Source: Closterium sp. NIES-65
Taxonomy: Eukaryota; Streptophyta; Zygnematophyceae; Desmidiales; Closteriaceae
Length of the DNA stretch: 64,000 nt
Assembly (NCBI GenBank): GCA_948144175.1
Contig: CANXME010001443.1
Coordinates: 744,001 to 808,000, forward strand
Direction of reading: 5' to 3'
How positions within the stretch are numbered: the first letter of the stretch is position 1; the number at the start of each line of letters is the position of its first letter. Position numbers and translations under genes: made by a program. This document shows positions 32,505-43,976 of this stretch, piece after piece. A model generated the notes under the pieces. It did not search any database. It was not told where the DNA came from and saw only the letters and a program-made list of their open reading frames with translations.

Positions 32505-33728
32505 TTGACAGAGGCTCCTCTGCGGATCCTCCACCTGGACATGTGGGGCCCTGCCCGCGTTCGTGGACAGGGCGGTGAGCGGTACTTTCTGCTGGTCGTC
32601 GACGACTACTCGCGCTACACCACAGTCTTCCCCTTGCGCACCAATGGTGAGGTCCCTCCTGTCCTGATCCCTTGGATCCGAAAAGTTCGTCTTCAGTTCC
32701 GCCGGAGGTTCCGCCAGGTACTTCCTGTCCTGCGTCTGCACTCTGACAGAGGTGGTGAGTTCACCTCCGACCTCTTGCGGGCCTTCTGTCAGGGGGAGGT
32801 CATCCTCCAATCGTTCACGCTTCCAGGCTCACCGCAGCAAAATGGGGAAGCTGAGCGCCGCATTGGCTTGGTCATGGAGATCACTCGTACCTCCTTGATC
32901 CATGCGGCGGCTCCCCATTTTCTGTGGCCGTTTGCGGTCCGGTACGCCGCGCAGCAGCTTAACCTCTGGCCCCGTGTCTCCTTGCCGGAGACCTTGCCCA
33001 CACTACGTTGGACAAGAGAGGTTGGCGATGCGTCGCGTTTCCGAGTCTGGGGTGCTCGTGCCCTTGTCCGCGATACGTCCGCGGACAAGCTCTCCTCCCG
33101 CACCATTCCCTGTGTCCTCCCATCTCAGGACGTCACCTTTGACGAGCCGGTTCCTTTCTACCGTCTCTTCCCCTACCGCACTGCCCCCGTCCCCCCCCCC
33201 GCCGCTTTTCCTCGCTCTAGGTCCCCCTCCTGCAGACCCCTCCCCCCCTCAGGGTCCTGCTCCTTCAGGTGTGTCTCAAGTAGACCCGCCCCCGTGGCTG
33301 AGCCTATAGAGGACACTAGCGACTTAGGTGCTGCTGTGGGAGGTGCTACTGGGGGTGCTGCGTCTGGGGGTGCTGCGTCTGGGGGTGCTGAGCCTGCGCG
33401 TGAGGTGCTGGGGAGTGTGGAGCCTAGGGGTGCTGAGCCTGCGGCTGCGAAGTCTGGGGGTGCTGAGCCGGAGGGTGCCGGGTCGGCGGGTGCTGAGTCT
33501 GCTGGTGTTCCTCTGGGTCTCGTTTCACGACGCGGGCCTGTCTCACCACAGCAGGCAGGAGAGTGGCTTGCGTCGCGTACCCGCCTGAGGAGTCGTGCTG
33601 CTGGAGCTGCTTGTCGTGGAGGCACTGGGAGTGCTGGTGTCTCTGGTCCTGGAGGTGCTCATAATGGAGGTACTGGAGCTGCCGGGACTGGTACTACTCC
33701 TGGGGGTGCTGAGCATGCGGCTGCGTAG
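32505..33728 (+). pseudogene. Copia F integrase and start of linker
   Basis: A 407-codon open stretch. Integrase core LHLDMWGPARVRGQG, FLLVVDDYSRYTTVFPL, LHSDRGGEFTSDLL and SPQQNGEAERRIGLVMEITRTSL, with D, D and E visible. It then runs into the GGTGCTGAG minisatellite linker (A/G/E/S-rich). Confidence 0.85.
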
Positions 33729-34380
33729 TTTGGGGGTGCTGAGCCTGTCCGTGAGGTGCTGGGGGGTGCGGAGCCTGGGGGTGCTGAGCCTACGAGTGCG
33801 GAGCCTAGGGGTGCTGAGCCGGAGGGTGCTGGGCCGGGGGGTGCTAAGTCTGCTGGCGCTCCTCTGGGTCTCGTTTCACGACACGGGCCTGTCTCACCAC
33901 AGCAGGCACGAGCGTGGCATGCGTCGCATACCCGCCTGAGGAGTCGTGCTGCTGGAGCTGCTTGTCGTGGAGGCGCTGGGAGTGCTGGTGTCTCTGGTCC
34001 TGGAGGTGCTCGTATTGGAGGTACTGGAGCTGCTGGGACTGGTACTGCTCCTTGAGCTGGAGGTGTTGGCTCTGGGGGTGCTGCTGCTGGAGGTACTGGG
34101 GCTGGAGGCCTTGGAGCTGGTGCTGTCGACCCTGGCATTGGAGACCCTGGAGCTGGAGGTGCCGATTCTAGGGGTGCTGCTGCTGAAGGCCCTGGAGCTG
34201 GTACTGTCGACTCTGGAGTTCGGGACCCTGGGGCTGGAGGTGCCGGTTCTGGGGGTGCGGCTACTGGAGGAGCTGGAGCTGGAGAGGCTGCTGCTGGAGT
34301 AACCGGAGCTAGAGGTGCTGCTGCTGGAGGCGCTGGAGCTGGAGGTTCTAGAGCTGCTGGAGGCGCTGGAGCTACTGGTA
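33330..34380 (+). repeat. GGGGGTGCTGAGCCT minisatellite in copia F
   Basis: Imperfect 15-bp units that read G-A-E-P-G in one frame (SGGAEPEGAGSAGAE), followed by CTGGAGCTGGAGGTG units. Two larger blocks (about 33380-33640 and 33740-34000) are near copies of each other. It lies in the integrase-RT linker. Confidence 0.85.
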
Positions 34381-34664
34381 CTGGTGGCAGTGCACCGCCG
34401 CGACTGTTTTTCGCTCCGCCGTCACCGTCGTCTCTGCCACCGCCTGACTTCGTGCTTCGCTAGTTTCTTAGCCTTCCGTCTTCTACTGGCCTCCCGTTAC
34501 AGCCCGGCGCACCACTGCGTGCTCCTTCTCCCTATACTGAGCAGACAGACTCGCTTATAGAGCGTCTTGAGCCTGCGTCTTGTCCTGACTCGCCTGTTTG
34601 CGCGCGTCGCACTGATATTCATGTTCCACATGAGCGTCCGTCTCCTGTCCCTGGCACGCACGCT

Positions 34665-35224
34665 ATGGCACTTCGTCCTTCCTCTGTTCCACAACGTGTT
34701 CCCATACCGTCTCCTCTTGCGTCTCCTCTGCCTGACGTTCAGGACCCTAAGTCTGACCTGGTTCGTGCTGCTCACCCTTCTGTCATGCGTCTGCTAGGCA
34801 CTGTTGTCACTGACCCGTCGTTTGAGTCTGCTCCTGCGTTTGCCTTAGTCTCTGAGCTTGTTGACTTTGCTGCTGCCTGTCCTCTCGACTTCGCTGCTAG
34901 TCTTGTTGCAGAGTCTGAGTCTGTTTGTCCTCCGTCCGGGGGTGAGTGTGCTCTTGGCACGGACGTTCTTGAGGACAGGCAAGAGGACTTTGAGTGTCTT
35001 GCAGCCGCTGCGCCTCATCTCGTAGCCATGATGCTTGCCCTTGCCTCTGAGGGAGTCCCGGATGCTCCAGACATCCCGACCCCGCGCTCTTACGCTGAGG
35101 CAATCGCGGATGAGTACTCCTCTTAGTGGCAGACAGCCATGGATGCAGAGATGGCGCCCTGGAAGTCCACAGGCACTTACGTCGACGCAGTTCCCCCTCC
35201 CAGGGCGAACATAGTCGATGGCAT
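34665..35224 (+). pseudogene. Copia F, pre-RT segment
   Basis: An open stretch with FESAPAFALVSELVDFAA, ECALGTDVLEDRQEDFECLAAAAPHL and PDAPDIPTPRSYAEAI, a conserved block that precedes RT in copia F, H, I and J. It ends at the copia G insertion (target duplication GGCAT, 35220-35224). Confidence 0.8.
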
Positions 35225-35944
35225 TGTTAGAGACTAAGGACGGAGTCTATGAAGATTAGGTGCCAAAATTTCTCAAAATCGTTGGTCTCAATTTCTGGAC
35301 AGAAACGTCGTCTTCACAAGAAACGTTGTCGACGAAAGGTGCACTGTTAAAATCCCACAAAATTCGCGTATGTTGTAGCCCTAGACCATGGCTACATTTC
35401 CCAATTTGAATCGTATCAAAATATGAAGCACATCTTGAGTTATGCTTTTCGGCGCACTAGGGGATATGCTGCCACAAAAATTTAACTCAATCACAATTAA
35501 CTCACAAGTCCCACAAAAGAACATTAAAGCAGCACTAAACCTGGTAGGAGGGGAAGAGGAGGACGAGAGGGAAGGTCCCAAGAGAGAGTCCCCAACCAAG
35601 GATACCCCATGCCACACAATTCCCTTCCCCATAGGCAACAAACTTTGACCTTAGTCACTTTCCAACCCATGCCATCCACCTCACCACAACTTGGCCACAC
35701 TTACCAACCTGGTTTGGCTTCACCCAACCTCTTGGCAGCATCTACAGTGATGGGTTCGAATTTCCCAACCCCCACAAGTCTGTACCCCATATTGAGTAAA
35801 TGCCACAACTTCCCAAAGTAGCTGCAACCGAAATATATAAGCATACGAACTCCAATGTTCGTAACTTTCTTGGTTGTGCTCCGATCGCGACGATTCATGG
35901 TTCGTCGGAAAGCTCTTGAGTAGAGAACCACTTCAGATATCTGC

Positions 35945-38800
35945 TCAAGCCAAATAACATACACACACACGTAGAAAATCCAAACCACACAAGGCAATGT
36001 CAGGCCACGTGTGGTTAGCCGCATAGTTGAGTGCCCCCACCATGGAGTGAAACAACTTCCTGTCACTCTCCCCCACCACCTCCTCATCAGTACAGGGCTC
36101 CACAGTGAACCCCGAAGGCAGCGGGGTGGCTGGCTTTCCTGCATCTTGCAGCCCATACTTCTCAGCCAGCCCCCCACAAAACTTCCTCTGGTGCAACCTC
36201 AACACTCCCTTGTCAAGGTCCCTCTCCACGTGCATCCCAAGGTAGTACTTCACATATCCCATCTTGGAGCACTTGAACTGCATTTCCAGCATCTCCTCCA
36301 CACGTTCAATCAGCGCAGATGACTTAGAGAAGAGCAGGATGTCGTCCACATACACCAGGAGCATGAGGAACTGCTCCTTCTCTAGCAGCAGGAACAAGCT
36401 GTGATCACACTCGCTCTTCTTGAATCCCCCGGCCAGCACTGTCTCCTCCAGCTTGTGGTACCATGCGCGAGGAGCCTGCTTCAGGCCATAGATGGCCTTC
36501 TTGAGCCTGCGCACCATGCCGCTCCCATCATCCAACCCCTCAGGCTGCATCATGTACAGCTCCTCCAGAATGATTCCATTGAGGAAGGCAGTGATTATGT
36601 CCATCTGCTTGATCTTCCAGCCACGGTTTGCACCCATTGCCAACATCGTCCTCAGTGTAGTGCCTTTCCCCACAGGAGCAAAGATATCATCAAAATCCTT
36701 CCCCTTTGTCTGTTGGAACCCCTTAGCCACAAGCCTTGACTTGTAGCGGGTTAGCTCCCCATCAGGTCCGTACTTGTGCCTGAAAATCAGCTTGGAAGAA
36801 ATGGCCTTCTTCCCTGGAGGCAGCTCACACAGCTCCCACGTCTCGTTCTCCAGCAGAGAGTCATACTCCTCCTTCACACTCTGCTTCCACTTCTCAGCAT
36901 CGGGCCCACTCAAGGCCTCTGTAAGTGTCTTGGGCTCAGGGACGGCTACCCAGCAATAGTGCGCTATCTCCTCCTCATCACACTGCTCAGCCACACTCCC
37001 AGCCCTTAGCACACTTGGCTTCCCAAAGCTCGGATAGGTCAGCCGGTTAGGAGGGCGCACATCCCTCCTTGGACGGTTAGCCGGACGTACGGCACCTTGT
37101 GGAGCATCTTGCTGCTGCTGCTGCGGCTGCTGCTGCTGCTGCTGTTGTTGCTGCTTCTCCACCTCAGGTTCTCCCCCATCCTCAGTCACCCAAGAAATCT
37201 CCTCCTCTGAGACAGTGACCTGCACTTGCCTCGAAGGCCGCTGCACCTCATTAGCCTCAATGATCAGCGGTGTAGTGGGAAGCTTCTGCTGCTGCTGCTT
37301 CCACTCCTTGTAGTACAAGGACTCAAGGAACTTCACATCCCTCGACATAGTCAGCTGCTGGCTGGTCAAGTCCCAAATCAGCCAGCCCTTGTGATCCTTA
37401 GCAAGCCCCAAGTGCACACCCCATCTCCCAGAAGCTTCCAGTTTTCCCCTCTTCTCCTTAGGCACATGAAACACCACCATGCAGCCGTAGGCTCTCAGCA
37501 TGTTGACTGCTGGTGCACTCCCATACCACTTGGTGTAGGGGACCCATTGCTTGTCCCCCACTGTGGCCAGCACCCGGTTCTTCACAACAGCGACCTGCCG
37601 CAGTGCTGTCACCCAAAACGGTTCCGGCAGCCCTGCACGCCCAAGGAGAGTGCGAGCACCTTCCTGCAGGGTCCGGTTAAACCGCTCAGCCACGCCGTTC
37701 TGCTGAAGGTTGTAGGGCACCGTGAGCTGATGCTGGATCCCCTTCTTCTTCAGCACCGCCTCAAAATCAGCGCCAATAAACTCTCCCCCATTGTCGGTGC
37801 GGATCACCTTGACCTTGTGTCCGCTCTCCCTTTGTGCTCTCGGCATCCACTCCTTAAGAATAGCCGCTGCCACCTCCCCTTTAGTCTTGAGAGGGTAGAC
37901 CCACACCGCACTTGTGTGGTCGTCCACAATGGTCAAGAAGTAGCGGCTGCCCGAGAGAGAAAGGGCCCTTGTGGGGCCCACCACATCCATGTGCACAAGC
38001 GCGAGTGGAACCTTGGCTGGTCCCGTGCTGCTGCTGAAAGGGAACTTGGTGAACTTTGTCTCAAGGCATGTAGGGCAGCTCCCAATCTCCTTCGCTGCCC
38101 CCTTCACCTCCAATCCCTTCAAGCTCCCATCCTTCACCAACTTCTGCAGCTTAGGAATGTTGATGTGGCACAGCCTCTCATGCCACGTCTCCCAATCGGC
38201 CTCACCACTCCCAGACGAAGCCTTTGCCCATGCAACCGTTGCATCCACAACAGCAAGCACCTCACCATGAGATTGCTGTGGCTGCTGCACCTTCTTGACT
38301 GCATCCAGGGCCCCAGCAGTTGGTGCAGTCTCCTCTCCTCCCGCAGTTGCCTTAGCCGCTGCCGTTGCCTTTGCCGTTGCTGGAAGTTTCCCATTCCAAG
38401 GGATGATGGGCAGCTGCCACAGGTCCTTGATGCAGCTGCTCTTCTCCTCCAAATCCCACAGCAGCAACTTCCCAAGCTTTGCACGGCAGCTGGTTGGGCC
38501 GAACGTGACTTTGGCCTTGCTTTTCTGCAGCCGGCGCATAGAGAGGAGGTTAGCGGATAAACCTTCAACCAATAGCACATTTCCCAGCCCCACAAGCCCC
38601 CCATTAGCTCCCATAACCTTGGCATTCCCAACACCAATTACACAGAGCAAGGCACCTGAAGCGGCAGCCACAAACTTTATCTTCCCAGGGGGCTTCACCT
38701 CATCAAGCAAATCTGCCCGTGGAGTCATGTGACTCGTGCAACCTGAATCGATCACCCTATGAGTGAGGGAGTGCATCACAACCTTCCCAACTGAACCCAC
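35945..38800 (-). pseudogene. Copia G pol (protease, integrase, RT, part of RNase H)
   Basis: A single 951-codon open stretch. Protease VIDSGCTSHM near the start; pre-integrase HHCC zinc region (WHERLCHINI, CPTCLETK); integrase VHMDVVGP, IRTDNGGEF and NGVAERFNRT; a Gln-rich linker (about 37100-37160); RT GFQQTKGKDFDDIFAPV, DIITAFLNGII, YGLKQAPRAWY and the catalytic LVYVDDILLF; then VGALNYAANHTWPDIA of RNase H. The family's RNase H is normally longer. It lies tail-to-LTR at the left end of the element. Confidence 0.92.
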
Positions 38801-38815
38801 ATCACCCCCACTCCC

Positions 38816-39820
38816 TTACACATCCTCAACCATGAGGAACATCCCAGGGTCGGCTTTACCTTGTGCACCATCACCTTGTGCACCTGAACCTTGCACAACA
38901 CCACCTCGTGCACGTTCACCACTTGGCGGCTTCATGCCTGGAGGTGCCCATCCTTCAGGCCGGCTGAAACACTTGAACGACGGGTGTCCAGCCTTCTTGC
39001 AGTACCAGCACGCACCCTCCATTCGGGTGCTCCCCTTGCCACCAGAGCTCTCATGCCCCTCATTGTAGTCATCTCGGCCTCTTCCTCTGCCAAAGCCTCT
39101 CCCACGGCCTCGGCCTCTCCCTCCCCCTCTTCCTCTGATGCCTCCTACAGCTCCATACCCCTCAGCGGTTTTGTTGGCAGCACCGCCTCCCGTGTGGCGC
39201 CTGCGGAAGTCCTCCTGCACAATCTGCTGCCGTTGCCACTCAGGCGTCCATTTGTCCTGCTGAACGTTGAGGGTGGGGATAAGGTTGTCCCACGAGTTGT
39301 CGAGAACCGAGATGATCTTGGTGCACTGCTACATCTGCGACACTTCGCTGCCCGCCGCTGCCATCCTCGCATAGGTGTCTTTGATCTTGTCAAGGACCGG
39401 TTTCACATCATCTCCCGGTTTCATGGAGAGGGCAGCCAACTCCTTCTCCAACAGAATCACCATTGGCAGCGTGTTGGGCTGAATCACGTCGCGTAGCAGC
39501 TTCCATGCCTTCGGTCCGGAATCATCCAACTCCACCAAATCCTTGATGTGCTGGAACATGTCGTTGTTGACCGATTGAAGGATGAGGTCGTACAGTACCG
39601 TGCTCTTCTCAATCCACCAATCGCGGGCATCTCCTTCCCCCGGCATCTTCTCCTCTCCCATTGCAATTCTCAGCAGCTTGTAGCGCTTGAAGGCGCTCCG
39701 CATTCGCCCGCTCCATTCCTCATAGTTGGAGCCATCCAAAGCTTTGATCTTGGATGGTGGCGGTTCACTCCTCTTCTCAGCTGCATCTCCACTCCCTTGA
39801 TTCATCTCCTCTGCTCCCAA
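38816..39820 (-). pseudogene. Copia G gag
   Basis: Two adjoining open stretches. 39329-39820 has the copia gag N-terminus (ALDGSNYEEWSGRMRSAF, DWWIEKSTVLYDLILQSV, AWKLLRDVIQ, MVILLEKELAALSMKPGDDV). 38816-39220 has the arginine/glycine-rich basic region and the CCHC knuckle ACWYCKKAGHPSFKCF (CX2CX4HX4C). It lies between the 5' LTR and pol as expected. Confidence 0.88.
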
Positions 39821-40911
39821 TCAGAGGTTTTTGCTCCCCCCTTTACTGGTCACAAGGTAGATCTACACAATCTTCACAAGTGTCGGCGCCAACGAAATTT
39901 CGACAGAGTTTCCCCTTAGCGGAAGTCACGTGCAACCTCTAGAACTCCACTTAGGCACGCCCACAAGCCATGGTGGGTCTAGGAGGGTCTTCACACTTCA
40001 GTAGACTCTCCACGAAGTCCTTTATCAGCTCTGATACCACTTGTTAGAGACTAAGGACGGAGTCTATGAAGATTAGGTGCCCAAATTTCTCAAAATCGTT
40101 GGTCTCAATTTCTGGACAGAAACGTCGACTTCACAAGAAACGTTGTCGACGAAAGGTGCACTGTTAGAATCCCACGAAATTTGAATATGTTATAGCCCTA
40201 GACCATGGCTACTCTTCCCATTTTGAATCGTATCAAAATATGAAGGACATCTCGAGTTATGCTTTTCGGCGCTTTAGGGGATATGCTGCCACAGAAATTT
40301 AACTTAATCACAATTAACTCACAAGTCCCACAAAAGAACATTAAAGCAGCACTAAACCTGGTAGGAGGGGAAGAGGAGGACGAGAGGGAAGGTCCCAAGA
40401 GAGAGTCCCCAACCAAGGATACCCCATGCCACACAATTCCCTTCCCCATAGGCAACAAACTTTGACCTTAGTCACTTTCCAACCCATGCCATCCACCTCA
40501 CCACAACTTGGCCACACTTACCAACCTGGTTTGGCTTCACCCAACCTCTTGGCAGCATCTACAGTGATGGGTTCGAATTTCCCAGCCCCCACAAGTCTGT
40601 ACCCCATATTGAGTCAATGCCACAACTTCCCAAAGTAGCTGCAACCAAAATATATAAGCATACAAACTCCAATGTTCGTAACTTTCTTGGTTGTGCTCCG
40701 ATCGCAACGATTCTTCGCTCGTCGGAAAGCTCTTAAGTAGAGGAATCACTTCAAATATCTGCTCAAGCCAAAAAACATACACACACACACATAGAAAATC
40801 CAAACCACACAAGACACAAATTTCTTGCACACGCTCACACCACGCAAGCAACGCACAAACATTTGATGGGAGGCAGACAGACGTGAATGCATATGGTTGC
40901 ATCACACAACA

Positions 40912-42338
40912 GGCATGTGGATTTTCAGGGTGAAGCGGCCGCTGGGTTCTCCGCTTGTCTTCAAGGCTCATTATGTTGCACGAGGTTTCAGTCAGCGACA
41001 GGGAGTTGACTTCTTTTAGACCTTCTCCCCCACCCCAAAGATGACCACTCTTCGGGGTCTGGTGTACGTTGCCGCTCAGCGTGACTACTAGATTCGCTCC
41101 CTGGACTTCACCACAGCGTTCTTACAGGGCAGTCTGCACGAAGAAATCTGGTTGGCCACCCACCTGGCTTCACTGGGTCGTTCCCTCCTAGTACCCAGTG
41201 GAGCCTCCGGCGGCTAGTCTACGGTCTCCGTCAGGCGCCTCGTAAGTGGCACGACACACTGAGGACGACACTTGCGGCTCTTGGGTTTGCACCTTCCACT
41301 GCTGACCCGTCGCTGTTTCTGCGCACAGACACTTCGCTGCCACCGTTCTACATCCTCGTGTACATCGACGACCTGGTCTTTGCTACTTCAGACACCGAGG
41401 CAGTCGCCTTATGAAGTTGGAGCAGCACAAGAGAAACACGTGCACAGACATGGGTGAGCTGCGCAGCTACCTTGGCTTGCAGATCACCCGGGACAAAGCA
41501 CGGCACACCATCACACTGACTCAGTCACACATGGTGGAGAATGTCCTTCAGCGCTTCGCCTTCACTTGGTCCTCGCCACAGTCCTTTCCCCTGGCTATAG
41601 GCCACTCGCGCTCAGCTCCACCTTCCGACGAGGGGTTCGTACCCAGAGCTAGTGGGCTGCCTGATGATCTGCACTCTTGACCTTGCGTACCCTCTTGGCC
41701 TTCTGGCACGCTACGTAACTCCTGGTAGGCACCAAAACGTGTACTGGGATGCTGCGAAGAGGGTACTACGCTACTTGTGTAGTACATCGGGCATGGGGCT
41801 TGTGCTTGGAGGGCGGAGCTCAATTGTCCTCACTGGGCACTCAGACGCTTCTTCGGTTGACGACCAGGCTACTCAGCGGTCGTCACAGGGTTACACGTTC
41901 AGCCTTGGCTCTGGCTCCGTTTCTTGGCGGTCTACACGCTCGTCTTCTGTTCTCAGCTCTAGTTGTGAGGATGAGATCTACGCCACAGCCATGGCTGCAC
42001 AGGAGCTACGCTGGCTCACCTACCTGCTGACCGGCTTGGGAGAGAGGCCTTGTTCTCCTCCAGTTCTGTACATCAACAACAAGGCTGCCATTGCCTTGTG
42101 TCTGGACTACAGACTGAAGCAGAGAACGAAGCACATCGCTCTGTGTTACTTCCTTGCTCGAGATTTGCAGCAGCGTGGTCAGCTTCGTGTCGCTCACATG
42201 CCCACCCGAGCTAGCACGGCTGATGTGTTCACCAAGGCCCTTCTGGCTGGTGATCATCAGCGCTTTTGCACTTCTCTGGGCCTGGTGCCTACGTTTTGCC
42301 GCTTGTTGTTGATTCTGGTTGTACTTGTGAAGAAATGA
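40912..42338 (+). pseudogene. Copia F reverse transcriptase and RNase H, resumed
   Basis: It continues directly after copia G with GMWIFRVKRPLGSP. RT text includes the VYIDDLVFATSD active-site region near 41360. The open stretch 41652-42338 is RNase H (LLARYVTPGRHQN, RRSSQ-like GYTFSLGSGSVSWRST, SSCEDEIYATAMAAQELRWLTYLL, VLYINNKAAIAL, TKHIALCYFLARDLQQRGQL, STADVFTKALL). Broken. Confidence 0.83.
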
Positions 42339-42698
42339 GGAATGAAGAAGAGGGGAGGGTTGCACTAGCAGCAATTGGCATACATATAGGAAACCCTAAT
42401 TTGGTTGTACTCGCTATAGAGTACCCCACTGGAGGCTAGACAATTATAACATTCTGACACACCCCCATAGCCAAAGTGGGGTGTAATCAGCACAGTGAGC
42501 AAGGAGGCATAGAGCAGGAGTTCACAATAGGGAGCAAAGCAAGAGTTAATGAGGAATGATAGCATGTGAAGAAATGAGGAATGAAAAAGAGGGTAGGGTT
42601 GCACTAGTAGCAGTTTGCATACATATAGGAAACCCTAATTGGGTTGTACTCGCTATAGAGTACCCCACTGTTGGCTAGACAATTATAACATTCTAACA
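42326..42698 (-). mobile_element. SMART: 373-bp miniature LTR element
   Basis: Two 134-bp LTRs (42326-42459 and 42565-42698) enclose only 105 bp. The inner text carries, on the minus strand, a CTATGGGGGTG purine tract against the 3' LTR and TGCTATCA, the start of a primer site, against the 5' LTR. The flanking pentamers GTACT/ACACT are an imperfect duplication. It sits in the 3' UTR of copia F. The LTR sequence is related to those of TRIM4. Whole in structure; the size matches the SMART class described in plants. Confidence 0.85.
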
Positions 42699-42989
42699 AC
42701 ACTGTGATCTAGATATATATACCCGCATGTTAACTCTTGCTTAATAGTGATCACTGTATGTTGTTGCATACATACCTCTGCATGTGAACTAGCCTTGTGG
42801 GCCCTTTATGTCAAACATTATATATGTTGTGTTAGTTTAGGCTATAGTGGGTTAGCCTATAGGGGGTACACAATTCTAGGGTTAGGTACTTGTACTCATT
42901 TCACTGCTAGTTCATCCATTTCCTGTTCAGTGATTCCAACATAGTATAGAGCAGGTCCTTCCTAGGACCGAAATTTTCTAAGGGCCCAC

Positions 42990-43720
42990 CACTACGTAAC
43001 TACCTACCTACCTACCTACCTGTGCCCTAGGGCGCCTCGGCGTGTCACGCCCCTAGAGGCCCCTCTTGACGGCCCCGCGCTAGCCCCGTTCAGGCCCCGT
43101 CGGCCCCACACCCGCTCTCCCTAGCGGCCCCGTTCAGGCCCCGTCGGCCCCTTTAAGGCCCCGTTCACGCCCCACGCTAGCCCCGTTCAGGCCCCGTCGG
43201 CCCCGTTTCAGGCCCCGTCGGCCCCGTTTTAGGCCTCGTCGGCCCCGCGCTAGCCCCTCTCAGGCCCCGTCGGCCCGCGCTAGCCCCGTTTCAGGCCCCG
43301 TCGGCCCCGTTTCAGGCCCCGTCGGCCCCGCGCTAGCCCCTCTCAGGCCCCGTCGGCCCGCGCTAGCCCCGTTTCAGGCCCCGTTGGCCCCGTTTCAGGC
43401 CCCGTCGGCCCCGCGCTAGCCCCTCTCAGGCCCCGTCGGCCCGCGCCAGCCCCGTTTCAGGCCCCGTCGGCCCCGCGCTAGCCCCTCTCAGGCCCCGTCG
43501 GCCCCGCGCTAGCCCCATTCAGGCCCTGATCGGGCCCGCGCTAGCCCCGTTTCAGGCCCCGTCGGCCCCGTTTCAGGCCCCGTCGGCCCCGCGCTAGCCC
43601 CGTTTCAGGCCCAGTCGGCCCCTTGCTAGCCCCGTCAAGGCCCCGTTTGGCCCCGCGCTAGCCCCGCTCAGGCCCCGATCGGCCCCGCGCTCGCCCCTCT
43701 AGGGCCCCAACCGGCCCCGT
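42990..43720 (+). repeat. GGCCCCGTCGGCCCCG leader array of copia H
   Basis: About 15-20 imperfect units of CAGGCCCCGTCGGCCCCG joined to CGCTAGCCCCGTTT, between primer site and gag. GGCC-CCGTC-GGCC is a short inverted repeat within each unit, so the transcript could form serial hairpins like those of the TRIM leaders. Confidence 0.82.
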
Positions 43721-43976
43721 GCCGACCTCGCCGACCCGTGCCCACCACCCAGAGGCCCCGGGCGGCCCTTTCCCGCCGCAGCACACGAGGGAGAGCGGGC
43801 GGCCCGTCCCCGCCGCGACCCGAGCCGAGCGCCCCGAGCCGAGCCGCGCGCCCTGAACCGAGCCGCGCCACCCAGCCGAGCCGCGACTCGACTTGAACCG
43901 AGCCGCGCCGCCATGCCCTACCTAGTTCGTCCTACCTGCTTCTCCTACTGCTACTGCTGCTATTTCTACTGTTCGT

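Larger units (their letters stand above)
35225..40911 (-). mobile_element. Copia G: distinct Ty1/copia element in copia F
   Basis: A minus-strand element with exact target duplication GGCAT (35220-35224 and 40912-40916). The right, 5' LTR is 40042-40911 (870 bp, TGTTAGAGACTAAGG...CACAACA); the left LTR copy spans 35225 to about 35993. The primer site next to 40042 reads TGGTATCAGAGCTG on the minus strand. Gag with CCHC, protease, integrase, RT and part of RNase H are seen. It is from a different copia lineage than E, F, H, I and J (long LTR, canonical knuckle). Broken at only about two or three places; fairly young by eye, with LTRs highly similar. Confidence 0.93.

Noticed and set aside
37226-38560. 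445-codon plus-strand open frame opposite copia G pol
   Set aside because: Antisense shadow of a genuine 951-codon pol stretch; its protein has no recognisable domain.
43020-43720. Regular repeats resembling a CRISPR array
   Set aside because: Units are directly tandem with no unique spacers and occupy the leader of an LTR element in a eukaryote-type sequence.
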